Shown here piece by piece: positions 1 to 8,707 of a stretch of DNA of 64,000 nt. Numbering within the stretch: the first letter of the stretch is position 1; every line of letters starts with the position of its first letter. The notes under the pieces were generated by a model. That model did no database searches, had not been told where the DNA came from, and saw nothing but the letters and a program-made list of their open reading frames with translations. The position numbers were made by a program, and so were the translations under genes. Source of the DNA: Gemmatimonadota bacterium (lineage in GTDB: Bacteria; Gemmatimonadota; Gemmatimonadetes; Gemmatimonadales; GWC2-71-9); assembly GCA_003169895.1 (NCBI GenBank), contig PNAE01000007.1, positions 1,593,978 to 1,657,977 on the forward strand, given 5' to 3'.

Positions 1-38
1 AAAACCGGGGGTTGCAGGTTCGATTCCTGCCGGGCCTG
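1..38 (+). tRNA. tRNA-Trp, 3' part only (cut by window edge)
   Basis: Only the 3' part of a tRNA is inside the window. The T arm is GCAGG (14-18) with CCTGC (26-30) around a TTCGATT loop, followed by the acceptor strand 31-37 and discriminator G38. The first bases fit position 36 (A), then AA and the anticodon-stem strand ACCGG, so the anticodon ends in A. Together with discriminator G this is typical of tRNA-Trp(CCA). The anticodon itself is outside the window, so identity is inferred. CCA is not encoded. Confidence 0.7.
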
Positions 39-104
39 TTGGGAGAAGACCAGGGGTTGATCGCGGTGTCATCCCGAGCCACGCTATATTGCCCGCCGGT
101 ACGC

Positions 105-177
105 GGCGCTATCGTCTAGGGGCCCAGGACACAGCCCTCTCAAGGCTGGAACACGGGTTCGAATCCCGTTAGCGCTA
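105..177 (+). tRNA. tRNA-Glu(CTC)
   Basis: Full cloverleaf. The acceptor stem 105-111 pairs with 170-176 (one G-U pair at the end). The D stem is GTCT (114-117) with GGAC (127-130). The anticodon stem CAGCC/GGCTG encloses a loop with anticodon CTC (139-141), reading GAG. The T stem ACGGG/CCCGT is perfect and the discriminator is A177. CCA is not encoded. A TATATT hexamer at 85-90 is placed like a -10 box, but no good -35 lies 17 bp upstream of it. Confidence 0.95.
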
Positions 178-204
178 TGCAGCCGGGAATCCGCGGGACG
201 AGTC

Positions 205-276
205 GGCCCCATCGTCTATCGGTTAGGACGTGACCCTTTCAAGGTCAAGAGACGGGTTCGACTCCCGTTGGGGCTA
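205..276 (+). tRNA. tRNA-Glu(TTC)
   Basis: Full cloverleaf. The acceptor stem 205-211 pairs with 269-275. The anticodon stem TGACC (231-235) pairs with GGTCA (243-247) around a loop with anticodon TTC (238-240), reading GAA/GAG. The T stem ACGGG/CCCGT is intact and the discriminator is A276. It lies 27 bp after tRNA-Glu(CTC), so the two isoacceptors are probably co-transcribed. Confidence 0.95.
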
Positions 277-287
277 TGACCAGCAGC

Positions 288-360
288 GCCTCGATAGCTC
301 AATTGGTAGAGCACGTGACTCTTAATCACTAGGTTGGAGGTTCGAGTCCTCCTCGGGGCA
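288..360 (+). tRNA. tRNA-Lys(CTT)
   Basis: Full cloverleaf. The acceptor stem 288-294 pairs with 353-359, and the T stem GGAGG (336-340) with CCTCC (348-352). The anticodon loop holds CTT (321-323), reading AAG. The discriminator is A360. It is 11 bp after tRNA-Glu(TTC) and ends the tRNA cluster. Its 3' half reappears in decayed form at 14156-14202, which suggests this tRNA served as an integration site. Confidence 0.95.
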
Positions 361-409
361 TGATGTAGGACAATGACTTACGCGATTTCTGGCTCTTCGC
401 TGGAATCCA

Positions 410-432
410 ATGTTCGGGGAGATGTTCGGGGA
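410..432. repeat. Two copies of ATGTTCGGGGA
   Basis: ATGTTCGGGGA occurs at 410-420 and again at 422-432, 50 bp downstream of tRNA-Lys. A third copy lies at 10544-10554, followed by the 32-bp repeat at 10608. On the minus strand the copies read as a repeated Ser-Pro-Asn, which might be the end of a vanished integrase; that is speculation. They mark sequence shared between the tRNA-Lys flank and an internal island junction. Confidence 0.6.
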
Positions 433-478
433 CTCGTGTTGGACTTCTTTGTCTAGATTGACCTGCAAACGGACCTTT

Positions 479-506
479 CGGCCCCGGCGAGCGAACGCCG
501 GGGCCG
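479..506. terminator. Strong hairpin downstream of the tRNA cluster
   Basis: CGGCCCCGGCG (479-489) pairs perfectly with 496-506 over 11 bp around the loop AGCGAA. It is followed on the plus strand by GCTTCGTTTC, a weak T-rich tail, so it could end transcription of the tRNA cluster. It also lies beyond the leftward lpxR gene and IS remnant and could act in both directions. The poor T-tract makes intrinsic termination uncertain. Confidence 0.55.
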
Positions 507-570
507 GCTTCGTTTCGGCCGGAATGACTGGCGTAACCCCGCTCTCGGGGAGAGGTAGCGTCTTGGGATT

Positions 571-678
571 TCACGCTGCCTCGAACATCGTACGCTCATA
601 GGCCATCGGCGACCGGTTGCCGAGCGCGGAATGCCGCCGGTGCGGATTGTAGCGGCCTTTGATGTACTGTAACTCCAT
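571..678 (-). pseudogene. Remnant of IS3-family transposase (OrfB C-terminus)
   Basis: Read on the minus strand, the last ~35 codons before the TGA at 571-573 contain KGRYNPHRRHSALG, then SPMAYER. This is the conserved C-terminus of IS3-group transposases (integrase-core end, typically YNxxRRHSALGxxSP). No start, no DDE catalytic region and no terminal inverted repeat remain. The fragment directly follows the lpxR stop, so the insertion or a later deletion removed the rest of the element. It supports past mobile-element activity in the tRNA-Lys-linked region. Confidence 0.7.
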
Positions 679-714
679 CGAGATTGTCACGATGCGGGTG
701 CGCGACCGGAAGGC

Positions 715-1881
715 TCACTGTACTGTGACGCTCAGCGTCGAGAAGAGATGTGGCTCCGGTTGCGTCTCGAAAGTGAGGCTCTGGTCGTGTGCCTGCCACT
801 CCAGGATCACGCGCCCTATGCGAACACCGAGACCTGCGCTGGCTACGCCCACGAAGGTCTTCTTCTGCACGTGCGGGCTGGCGCTGAACGTACTTCCGTC
901 GAGGAATTCGTCGCGCAGGACCACCATCCCCACGACACTCGCGCGAACGAACACGCCGAATGGGTGACGACGGTCCCACCGGGGTGTCGACCAGGGCGGT
1001 GGTGGTCGCAGGCCAACAACAACATCTCCGCCAATGTCGGCGTTGGTTGTGATGTTGCCAAGCCGGATATTCCAGCGCGGCACGACGCGAATGCCGAGAC
1101 CATCCGTGCCCGTAGCGAGGACTTGGCGGGCGCCTTCGTAGCCGACGACCACTCCGGGTTCGAACGGCAGCTGGGCACTCCACCCATCGAGCGTGCGAAA
1201 CCCGAACAGCTCGTGCCAAGCATTCTGGGCTGCTCCGGCAAGCGAGGGCGGGCCGGTCACCCCGACGGTCACGCTGAAGGCATCCAACCGCCCGTCGTTC
1301 TCCTGCCGCGCTTCGCCGCGCAGGTAGAGCCAGCCGGCGTATGGATGATCTGCGACGCCTGGGGGCGGCACATCATACCACGGCGTATAAATGTCTTGAC
1401 CGACGCCAAGGCTCAGGCGTGAGCAGCTTTCGGAACGGGGCGTTGCATCGCCGCACGCCTTGCCATGGCCCAGCCGGTGCAACATGTGCGGAGTCGACGC
1501 CGACCAGGTAAGCGCAATCTGCAGCCCCTGGGTGTAGTCCACGTCAGGCCGGGACGCGATCGGCTCCCAGAAATTGAAGAAATCGTTGTCATCGTAGATA
1601 TGAACGGCAGTCTGGGCGAGCGCAGCATGCGTGCTCAGGCTCAGCAACAGCGCGACCGCACGAGACACGCGCGACAGCGCGAGCGGCGATTTGTGCTCAG
1701 CTTTCAGTTCCGGCCTCCGGCGAGAACCCGATCGCGCCGTTCCAACGCCAAATAGAGGAGGACGCCTATCAGGACGGCAAAAATTACGAGAACCTCGACG
1801 GCCAACCACCATTCTCGACTTAGGATAGTGATGGTTACCACTCCCGACCAACCGGTAAAGTATGGATCTGTCCAAAAACAT
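715..1881 (-). CDS. Lipid A deacylase LpxR family outer-membrane protein (DUF2219)
   Basis: Outer-membrane beta-barrel of the LpxR family, which removes the 3'-acyloxyacyl chain of lipid A. In the longest reading frame the N-terminal motif DDNDFF is near residues 97-102 and DYTQG near 115-119, matching the N-D and Thr active-site strands of LpxR; GQDIYTP and HPYAGWLYLRGE follow. The first ~60 residues look non-coding. A signal peptide (LLLSLSTHAALAQ) starts near residue 70, so the true start is probably internal: a CTG at 1707 sits 6 nt after GGAGG and would give ~330 residues, but CTG starts are rare. It is the last gene of the leftward copper operon, 50 bp after copB. Why a lipid A enzyme travels with copper efflux is unclear. 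Confidence 0.8.
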   Translation of the reverse strand: MFLDRSILYRLVGSGNHHYPKSRMVVGRRGSRNFCRPDRRPPLFGVGTARSGSRRRPELKAEHKSPLALSRVSRAVALLLSLSTHAALAQTAVHIYDDNDFFNFWEPIASRPDVDYTQGLQIALTWSASTPHMLHRLGHGKACGDATPRSESCSRLSLGVGQDIYTPWYDVPPPGVADHPYAGWLYLRGEARQENDGRLDAFSVTVGVTGPPSLAGAAQNAWHELFGFRTLDGWSAQLPFEPGVVVGYEGARQVLATGTDGLGIRVVPRWNIRLGNITTNADIGGDVVVGLRPPPPWSTPRWDRRHPFGVFVRASVVGMVVLRDEFLDGSTFSASPHVQKKTFVGVASAGLGVRIGRVILEWQAHDQSLTFETQPEPHLFSTLSVTVQ

Positions 1882-1931
1882 TCAGGAGGGATTCCCGGCG
1901 AGGCAGGTTCGTGCAGTGGGGTCCGCCCATG

Positions 1932-4004
1932 CTAGATCACGGTGCGGCGCAGAAGCTGGGCATTCAACGCGACGACGACGGTGCTCAGGCTCATCAGAAC
2001 GGCGCCCACTGCTGGACTCAGGATGATTCCCCGCGACGCGAGGACTCCGGCGGCCAATGGAATCGCGACGATATTGTAGCCACACGCGAGCCAGAGATTC
2101 TGCACCATCTTCCGATAGCTGGCGCGGCTGAGTCGGACGATGCGCGCGATGTCGCGTGGGTCGCTGCGGACGAGCACAATATCCCCGGCCTCGACCGCCA
2201 CATCGGTCCCTGCACCGATGGCGATTCCGACATCGGCGGTGAGCAGCGCGGGGGCATCGTTGACGCCGTCACCCACCATGGCGACGTGCTTGCCGCTCTT
2301 CTTGAGTTCTTCGATCTTCGCGGCCTTCTGCTCCGGCAATACTCCTGCGAACACCCGGTCGATCTTGAGTTCGGCCGCGACGGCCTCAGCAACCACCTTG
2401 GCATCCCCGGTCATCATGACGACCTGAAGCCCCAAGTCATGGAGCCGCTTGACCGCATCGGCGGATTCCGGCCGAATGAGGTCGGCCACCACAAAGAGAG
2501 CCTGCGGTCCGGTGTCGTCGGCCAGGTAAACGACTGCTTGCCCACGTTGGTTCGCCGCGTCCACAATCGATTGAAGCGCAGCCGTCAGCGTCCAGTTGTG
2601 TTCGTGAAGCAACGCCGGGCCGCCGACTGTCCATTTCTTGCCGTCCACAACCGCTTGAACCCCTTTGCCAGGAATTGCCGTGAAGTCGGTTGCGGACAAT
2701 TTCGGCGCCTTATGTTCTTGGGCGCCTTTCAGGATGCCTTGAGCGATGGGATGTTCCGAGTCGGCTTCCACAGCGGCCGCGATCGAGAGCGCTTGACCGT
2801 CGGTCAATCCCTGAACCACGTCGACCTGCACCACGCCAAATTCACCGCGGGTCAGCGTTCCGGTCTTGTCCATCACGACGATGTCGAGGTTCCGCGCCTC
2901 TTCCAGTCCCCGTCGCTTTCGGACCAGGAGTCCATTGCGGGCACCCAACGTGGTGGAGATCGCGATTACCAGGGGCATGGCAAGGCCGAGGGCATGAGGG
3001 CACGCAATGACGAGCACGGTGACCATCCGCTCAATGGCGAAGGCCACGTCTCGGCGAATAATGAGCCACGCGACTAGGGTCGTGATGCCGACGGTGATCG
3101 CCACAATCGTCAGCGCGAACGCAGCCCGGTCGGCCAGGTCCTGCGCGCTGGAGCGGGACGACTGTGCCTCTGCGACCAGGCGCATGATGCCTGCCAGCGC
3201 GGTGCGGTCGCCAATCCCGACGACTTCGACCCGTAGCGAGCCGGTGCCGTTGACCGTGCCGGCGACGACCTTGTCGCCGACGCCCTTCCTCGATGGCACT
3301 GATTCACCAGTGAGCATCGACTCATTCACGGCACTCGCGCCAGCTCGGACGACGCCATCAGCAGGAATACCTGCGCCAGGGCGGATCAGAACCAGATCGC
3401 CTACCACCAGCGCATCAATCGCCACCTCTTCTGTCGCCTCGCCACGAATCCGGATCGCATGCGACGGCAGCAGCTTGGCGAGTTCCTTGAGCGCGCCCTG
3501 CGCTTGCGAGACTGAGCGCATCTCCATCCAGTGGCCCAGCAGCATGATGCTGACCAACGTCGCGAGTTCTTCCCACAACGGCATGCCGGGAAAGCCGAGC
3601 GTGACCGCTGCGCTGAAGAGAAAGGCGACGGAAATCGCCAGCGCGATCAGCGTCATCATCCCCGGCAGGCGGTCGCGCAGTTCGCGCACCGATCCTTGGA
3701 GGAATGGGCGTCCGCCGTAGAGGAACGTGAGGGCGCCGAAAAGAGGAGGAATCCACTGTGAGCCTGGAAACTGCGGAGCGTGGAGCCCCAGCGCGGATTC
3801 GAGCATGTGGCCCCAGATCAGCGTCGGGACCGTCAGCGCAAGTGATATCCAGAACCGGTCGCGGAACATCGCGACACTGTGGCTGGCGTGCTTGTCGTGG
3901 CCGACGTGCCCCGCGTCGTGCGGGCGTCCGGTCTCGTTCAATGGGGCGTCGGGCAACGGAGCCGCATTCGGCACCGCAGCGTGCCCGAGATGGTCATGTT
4001 CCAC
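1932..4004 (-). CDS. copB: Copper-translocating P-type ATPase, CopB type (CPH motif)
   Basis: P1B-type ATPase, 690 residues, exporting copper across the inner membrane using ATP. It has no HMA domain but a His-rich N-terminus (11 His among the first ~43 residues). Motifs: TGES (actuator, 232-235), CPH (335-337) in the transport helix instead of CPC, DKTGT phosphorylation site (379-383), and GDGVNDAP near the C-terminus. CPH is the signature of CopB-type pumps, associated with Cu/Ag export. The gene starts 6 nt after the stop of the 46-residue peptide gene, and the whole cus cluster reads into it, so the pump would act with CusCBA to clear cytoplasm and periplasm. Assignment to the CopB class is firm; the exact ion (Cu+, Cu2+ or Ag+) is inferred. 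Confidence 0.93.
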   Translation of the reverse strand: MEHDHLGHAAVPNAAPLPDAPLNETGRPHDAGHVGHDKHASHSVAMFRDRFWISLALTVPTLIWGHMLESALGLHAPQFPGSQWIPPLFGALTFLYGGRPFLQGSVRELRDRLPGMMTLIALAISVAFLFSAAVTLGFPGMPLWEELATLVSIMLLGHWMEMRSVSQAQGALKELAKLLPSHAIRIRGEATEEVAIDALVVGDLVLIRPGAGIPADGVVRAGASAVNESMLTGESVPSRKGVGDKVVAGTVNGTGSLRVEVVGIGDRTALAGIMRLVAEAQSSRSSAQDLADRAAFALTIVAITVGITTLVAWLIIRRDVAFAIERMVTVLVIACPHALGLAMPLVIAISTTLGARNGLLVRKRRGLEEARNLDIVVMDKTGTLTRGEFGVVQVDVVQGLTDGQALSIAAAVEADSEHPIAQGILKGAQEHKAPKLSATDFTAIPGKGVQAVVDGKKWTVGGPALLHEHNWTLTAALQSIVDAANQRGQAVVYLADDTGPQALFVVADLIRPESADAVKRLHDLGLQVVMMTGDAKVVAEAVAAELKIDRVFAGVLPEQKAAKIEELKKSGKHVAMVGDGVNDAPALLTADVGIAIGAGTDVAVEAGDIVLVRSDPRDIARIVRLSRASYRKMVQNLWLACGYNIVAIPLAAGVLASRGIILSPAVGAVLMSLSTVVVALNAQLLRRTVI

Positions 4005-4010
4005 GACGGC

Positions 4011-4151
4011 CTATTTCTTCTGCACCATCTTGATGATGGCAACGACCAGGAAGATGACCACGAGTATGCACAGAATCGCCCATAGACCGTACCCACCTAA
4101 GAAGCCGTTGCCACCCATGAAACCGTTGCCGTCCATGTGTCCGGTCTGCAT
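4011..4151 (-). CDS. 46-residue Met/Gly-rich membrane peptide between cusA and copB
   Basis: Short protein with an N-terminal Met/His/Gly segment (MQTGHMDGNGFMGG) and one membrane helix (about residues 22-42) ending in a Lys-rich tail. The ATG at 4151 is chosen because GGGGAGG lies 5 nt upstream; the longer in-frame start at 4232 has no such site. The gene is 84 nt after cusA and 6 nt before copB, so its translation is probably coupled to the pump. Met and His residues in this order suit copper binding at the membrane face, by analogy with small copper peptides. I do not recognise a named family; function is inferred from position and composition. Confidence 0.75.
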   Translation of the reverse strand: MQTGHMDGNGFMGGNGFLGGYGLWAILCILVVIFLVVAIIKMVQKK

Positions 4152-4235
4152 TGCTGCCTCCCCATCTGTATAAGGAAGAGATTTGGTCCGCCGCCGTTCA
4201 CCCCAAAGGACGAAGCGCTTCCCGCATATCACACC

Positions 4236-7200
4236 TCAACTCGCGGATGCCCGCCGCTCCCGCCACACCGAGTAGATCGCCGGAATCACCAGCAATGTGA
4301 GCATGCTGCTGGTGATCATGCCGCCCACCATAGGTGCTGCGATCCGTTTCATCACGCTGGCGCCGGCACCGGTACTCCAGAGAATGGGCAGCAGACCAGC
4401 CATGATCGCCGTCACAGTCATGATCTTGGGGCGCACACGGCTCACCGCACCCTCGATCACGGCGTCGTACAGGTCCTGCGCCGTCGGCTTGTTGGTGCGC
4501 TTCAGGATGTCGGTCCACGCATGATCGAGATAGATCAGCATGATCACGCCGGTTTCGGCGGCCACGCCCGCCAGGGCGATGAAGCCGATCGCGATCGCGA
4601 CGGACCAGTTGTACTGGAGCAGCCAGGTCAGCCAGAGGCCGCCAACGAGGGCGAACGGCAGCGAGAGCATCACGATCAGCGCCTCGCCGGCGTTGCCAAA
4701 GTTGAAATACAGCAACAGAAAGATGATTGCGAGAGTCGCTGGGATGACCATCGCAAGTTTCTTGGACGCCTCCTGCATGTACTCGTATTGTCCGCTCCAG
4801 ACGACCGTATACCCCGTTGGCAGTTTGACCTGCCGCGCGACTTCGCGCTGGGCGCGCGCTACGTATCCACCGATGTCCGCGTCGGACACGTCGACATACA
4901 CCCACGCGGTCGGTACGGCACCCTCGGTTCGCACTACCATTGGGCCGTCGACTTCACGGATCGTTGCGACTTCACCCAACGGGACGTACCCGACCGGCGT
5001 CGTTGCGGCGGCGCCGCCCGGCATTCCCATCGCCGGGGTGCCGGCCGGTGCGCCTCCGAGCGAATGATTCATGGGAACGAGCACCGCGGCGAGGCGCTCA
5101 GGCGAGTCCCGCAACTCCTGCGGATAGCGCACCCGCACGCCGTAGCGCTCCCGTCCCTCGACGGTCTGCGTGACTGCCATGCCACCGACGGCTGCTGCAA
5201 TCACCTGTTGCACGTCGCCGACGTTGAGTCCGTGCCGTGCCGCTTCCTTCCGGTCGATCGTGATGTCGAGGTAGTATCCGGAAACGGCTCGCTCCGCAAA
5301 TGCGCTGCGCGTCCCAGGAACGGCTTGGACGGCCCGCTCAATGTCGCGCCCGATGCGCTCCAGGACCGCCAAGTCGGGTCCGAATACCTTGATCCCGACG
5401 GGTGTGCGTATCCCGGTGGCGAGCATGTCGATCCGCCCTTTGATCGGCTGCGCCCAGGCGTTGGTTACTCCCGGTATTTGCAAGGCGGAGTCCATCGCCG
5501 CGACGAGTCGGTCGTAGGTCATCCCCGGCCGCCAGTCGCGTTCAGGCTTGAGCGTGATCGTCGTCTCGGCCATGTCGAGCCCAGCCGGGTCGGTGGCGGT
5601 ATTGGCGCGTCCGGCCTTACCCCAGGCGTGGTCGACTTCGGGAAAGGTCTTGATGATGCCATCCTGAATGCGCAACAGCTCCCGCGCCCGAGCGATGCTG
5701 ATTCCAGGAAGCGTCGTCGGCATGAAGAGGATGGTGCCTTCTTGCAGCGGCGGCATGAACTCGCTTCCGAGGCGCTTCCACGGAATCCAGCTCAGTACGA
5801 CGATGAGCGCCGACCCGATGATGACCGGACCGCGGTGGCGCAGTACCGTCGTCACGATCGGTCGATAGCACCAGATCAGGACTCGATTGACCGGATTCGC
5901 CCGCTCACGGAAAAGGCGTCCCCGCACGAACAACGACATCGCCACCGGTACCACGGTCACCGCCAGGAGGCTCGCGGCAGCCATCGCCAACGTCTTGGTG
6001 AAAGCCAGCGGGCGGAAGAGTCGACCCTCCTGACCGACGAGAGAGAATACCGGCAGAAACGACACGGTGATGACGAGGAGCGAAAAGAAGAGGGCGGGGC
6101 CAACTTCTCGGGCTGCTGAAGCCACGGCTTCGGCTCGCTCGCCGCCTGTAAGCACGGCGGGATCGAAGCGCGCGCCCGACGTCACGTTGCCACTTGCATG
6201 CTCCTTATCGGTGACCGCGCGCTCAAGGTGTTTGTGCAGGTTTTCGATCATGACGATCGCGGCGTCGATCATGGCTCCGATGGCGATGGCGATGCCGCCG
6301 AGCGACATGATGTCCGCGTTCACGCCGATCCGGCGCATTGCAATGAACGCGATCAGGATGCCGATGGGGAGTGTGATGATGGCCACGAGGGCGGACCTGG
6401 CGTGCAACAGGAACACGATGCACACAAGCGCGACGATCACGCTTTCCTCTAACAACTTGTTGCGAAGATTGGCGATCGCCCGGTCGATCAGGTCGCTGCG
6501 GTCATATACCGGACGGATTACGACGCCTGTCGGGAGGCTGAGCCTGACGGCATCGAGTTTGGTTTTGACGCGCTCAATGGTCGTACGCGCATTCTCTCCG
6601 ACCCGCATGACAACGATGCCGCCAACGGCATCACCGCGTCCATCGAGTTCAGCGATGCCGCGCCGACCCGCTGGGCCGATGCTGACCCGCCCCAGCGAGC
6701 TGACCAGGACTGGTGTTCCGCCCGGCGTTGCGCTCACCACGACGTTTTCGATGTCCTCGACATTCTTGAGGTATCCGAGGCCCCGAACCATGTACTCGCG
6801 CTCATTCAATTCCAGGACCATCGCACCGACGTCGGCGTTGGCATTCTGAATTGCTGCCATCACTCGCTGAATCGAGACGCGATACGCTGCCAGCTTGGTC
6901 GGATCGAGATCGACCTGATACTGCTTCTCGAATCCACCGATGGAAGCGACCTCTGCGACGCCGGGTACGGCTGTGAGAGCCAACCGAAGATTCCAGTCCT
7001 GTATTGATCGCAATTCGGCCAGGGAGAGTCTGCCAGTGGTGTCTTCAAGGGCGTACTGATAGATCCAGCCGAGGCCGGTGGCATCGGGCCCGAGCGTCGG
7101 GGTCACTGCAGCCGGCAAGTTGGCTTTCAGGCCGTTGAGGTATTCAAGAACTCGCGAGCGTGCCCAGTAGAGGTCGGTGCCATCCTGGAAGATCACATAG

Positions 7201-7478
7201 ACGAATGAGACGCCGAAGAACGAATAGCCACGAACGGTCCGGGCGCCTGGCACCTTCAGCATTTCCGCGGCGATCGGGTAGGTGACCTGGTCTTCCACGA
7301 TCCGTGGCGCCTGCTCGCCGTAGTCGGCTTGGACGATGACCTGTACGTCACTCAGATCCGGCAGCGCTTCCAGCGGTGTGGATTTGAGCGCGATCACTCC
7401 GGCGACAACGGCGCCGACGGTGAAGAGCGCGATGATCAGCTGATGACTCAACGCCCACGTGATGATCTTCGCCATCAT
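4236..7478 (-). CDS. cusA: CusA/CzcA-type heavy-metal efflux RND permease
   Basis: Inner-membrane proton-driven RND pump, 1080 residues, the usual length for the HME-RND subfamily. It starts with MMAKIITWAL, typical of CusA. The large periplasmic loops contain EFMPPLQEGTILFMP and TGIRTPVGIKVFGPD, which place it nearer CusA (Cu/Ag) than CzcA. Twelve membrane helices are expected; the central helix carries GGIAIAIGAMIDA with the Asp of the proton relay region. The ATG overlaps the cusB stop by 4 nt (ATGA), so the two are coupled. With CusB and CusC it forms a tripartite pump across both membranes. Family is certain; substrate Cu/Ag is inferred from motifs and from copB downstream. Confidence 0.95.
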   Translation of the reverse strand: MMAKIITWALSHQLIIALFTVGAVVAGVIALKSTPLEALPDLSDVQVIVQADYGEQAPRIVEDQVTYPIAAEMLKVPGARTVRGYSFFGVSFVYVIFQDGTDLYWARSRVLEYLNGLKANLPAAVTPTLGPDATGLGWIYQYALEDTTGRLSLAELRSIQDWNLRLALTAVPGVAEVASIGGFEKQYQVDLDPTKLAAYRVSIQRVMAAIQNANADVGAMVLELNEREYMVRGLGYLKNVEDIENVVVSATPGGTPVLVSSLGRVSIGPAGRRGIAELDGRGDAVGGIVVMRVGENARTTIERVKTKLDAVRLSLPTGVVIRPVYDRSDLIDRAIANLRNKLLEESVIVALVCIVFLLHARSALVAIITLPIGILIAFIAMRRIGVNADIMSLGGIAIAIGAMIDAAIVMIENLHKHLERAVTDKEHASGNVTSGARFDPAVLTGGERAEAVASAAREVGPALFFSLLVITVSFLPVFSLVGQEGRLFRPLAFTKTLAMAAASLLAVTVVPVAMSLFVRGRLFRERANPVNRVLIWCYRPIVTTVLRHRGPVIIGSALIVVLSWIPWKRLGSEFMPPLQEGTILFMPTTLPGISIARARELLRIQDGIIKTFPEVDHAWGKAGRANTATDPAGLDMAETTITLKPERDWRPGMTYDRLVAAMDSALQIPGVTNAWAQPIKGRIDMLATGIRTPVGIKVFGPDLAVLERIGRDIERAVQAVPGTRSAFAERAVSGYYLDITIDRKEAARHGLNVGDVQQVIAAAVGGMAVTQTVEGRERYGVRVRYPQELRDSPERLAAVLVPMNHSLGGAPAGTPAMGMPGGAAATTPVGYVPLGEVATIREVDGPMVVRTEGAVPTAWVYVDVSDADIGGYVARAQREVARQVKLPTGYTVVWSGQYEYMQEASKKLAMVIPATLAIIFLLLYFNFGNAGEALIVMLSLPFALVGGLWLTWLLQYNWSVAIAIGFIALAGVAAETGVIMLIYLDHAWTDILKRTNKPTAQDLYDAVIEGAVSRVRPKIMTVTAIMAGLLPILWSTGAGASVMKRIAAPMVGGMITSSMLTLLVIPAIYSVWRERRASAS

Positions 7479-8707
7479 GGCTTCCTCTGCGACGGCGCTG
7501 CTTTCACGTCCATTCCGGGCATGTTCCCCATCCCGCCGAGCGCCTTGTCAAGGTTCGATTCGGCGTCCACGAGGAAGGTGCCGGACGCAACCACGACTTC
7601 ACCCGCCTTGAGGCCGTGCAGGATCTCCATCCGTTCATCCGTTGCTTCGCCCGTCACCACATCGCGAGCGACAAAGCGGCCGTCGGTATCGCGAACGAAG
7701 ACGAGGCTTCGTTCGCCCGTCGTCAGGACGGCAGACCGAGGCACGGTCAGCGTCGCTTTGCCGGTGGATACGAACCGGATCGTGGCATACATACCGGGCT
7801 TGAGCACCAATCCCGGATTTGCCAGTTCGACCCTTACGTGCGCCGTGCGCGTCTCAGCGTCGAAAGTGGGATAGATGAACGAGATTCGCCCTTGGCGCGA
7901 TGTACCCGGTAGTGCTGGAAACTCTGCGGTCACCTCCTGCCCGACATGGACGGCTGCAATGTCCGCTCCGAAGACCTCACCATCCAGCCAGACGCGGTCC
8001 AGATCGGCGATGCGGTAGAGCGTCTCACCGGCCATGATCCGCTGCCCTTGCACGATGTTCTTCTCGATGACCACTCCGGCGACCTGGGCGAGCATCGGCA
8101 CCGTGCGATGCGAAGCGCCATCCCGGAGGATGCCGTCGATCTCCGATTGCGGCACATCCCATTGCTGGATGCGCCGGTACGCCGCTGCGTACAGGGCGTC
8201 GGCATTGGCCCGCGTACTCGCTGTGCCGTCGGCGGCATCGGACACAAGCCGCTTGGCGAGTAGCAGTTCCTGCTGCGCGGTCACCAGCATCGGCGAATAG
8301 AGCAAGAAAAGCCGGTCCCCTTTGTGCACCGCTTCCCCGGGAGCACTTACGTCGAGTCGTTCCACCCATCCGTCGACCTTGAGCGCGATCGCGGTTACCC
8401 GCGTTTCGTCATAGACCACCTGCGCAACCGTGCGAATCTCCCGTTGCAACGGCAGAATCTGAGCCGTCGCGAACGTCACACCGATGCGCTCCTGGTCGCC
8501 GTTGGAGAGGTGCACCGAGCGGGCAACCTGCGGGCCTGTGTCCATCCGCGTCGTGTTCGGCATAGCGGCAGCGTTGCCAGCGGAGGGTCGCCGCGTGAAG
8601 TACGACACAGTGCCGACGGTCAATACCACAGCGACTATGGCTGCTCCGATCCACATGACGCGAGCGCCGGCCGTGGCCGGCCGTTGTCCGAATGGCATGG
8701 TGTTCAT
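7475..8707 (-). CDS. cusB: CusB-type periplasmic adaptor (membrane fusion protein)
   Basis: Efflux RND periplasmic adaptor, 410 residues, bridging CusA and CusC. An N-terminal membrane anchor (about residues 17-37) is followed by a segment with the barrel-sandwich phrase KVDGWVERLDV, a helical hairpin (LLYSPMLVTAQQELLLAKR), and the adaptor beta-barrel (GEVFGADIAAVHVGQEV). The C-terminus ends Met/Lys-rich (MGNMPGMDVKAAPSQRK), plausible for metal binding. It overlaps cusC upstream and cusA downstream by 4 nt each. The long CusB N-terminal metal domain is not present as a separate YHS-like unit. Confidence 0.93.
   Translation of the reverse strand: MNTMPFGQRPATAGARVMWIGAAIVAVVLTVGTVSYFTRRPSAGNAAAMPNTTRMDTGPQVARSVHLSNGDQERIGVTFATAQILPLQREIRTVAQVVYDETRVTAIALKVDGWVERLDVSAPGEAVHKGDRLFLLYSPMLVTAQQELLLAKRLVSDAADGTASTRANADALYAAAYRRIQQWDVPQSEIDGILRDGASHRTVPMLAQVAGVVIEKNIVQGQRIMAGETLYRIADLDRVWLDGEVFGADIAAVHVGQEVTAEFPALPGTSRQGRISFIYPTFDAETRTAHVRVELANPGLVLKPGMYATIRFVSTGKATLTVPRSAVLTTGERSLVFVRDTDGRFVARDVVTGEATDERMEILHGLKAGEVVVASGTFLVDAESNLDKALGGMGNMPGMDVKAAPSQRKP

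Noticed and set aside
329-574. Minus-strand frame ending GGLEPPT across tRNA-Lys
   Set aside because: This peptide is the usual false translation through a tRNA 3' end; no gene evidence.
4137-6119. Long plus-strand open frame opposite cusA
   Set aside because: His/Arg/Asp-rich composition without motifs; antisense of a well-supported RND gene in GC-rich DNA.
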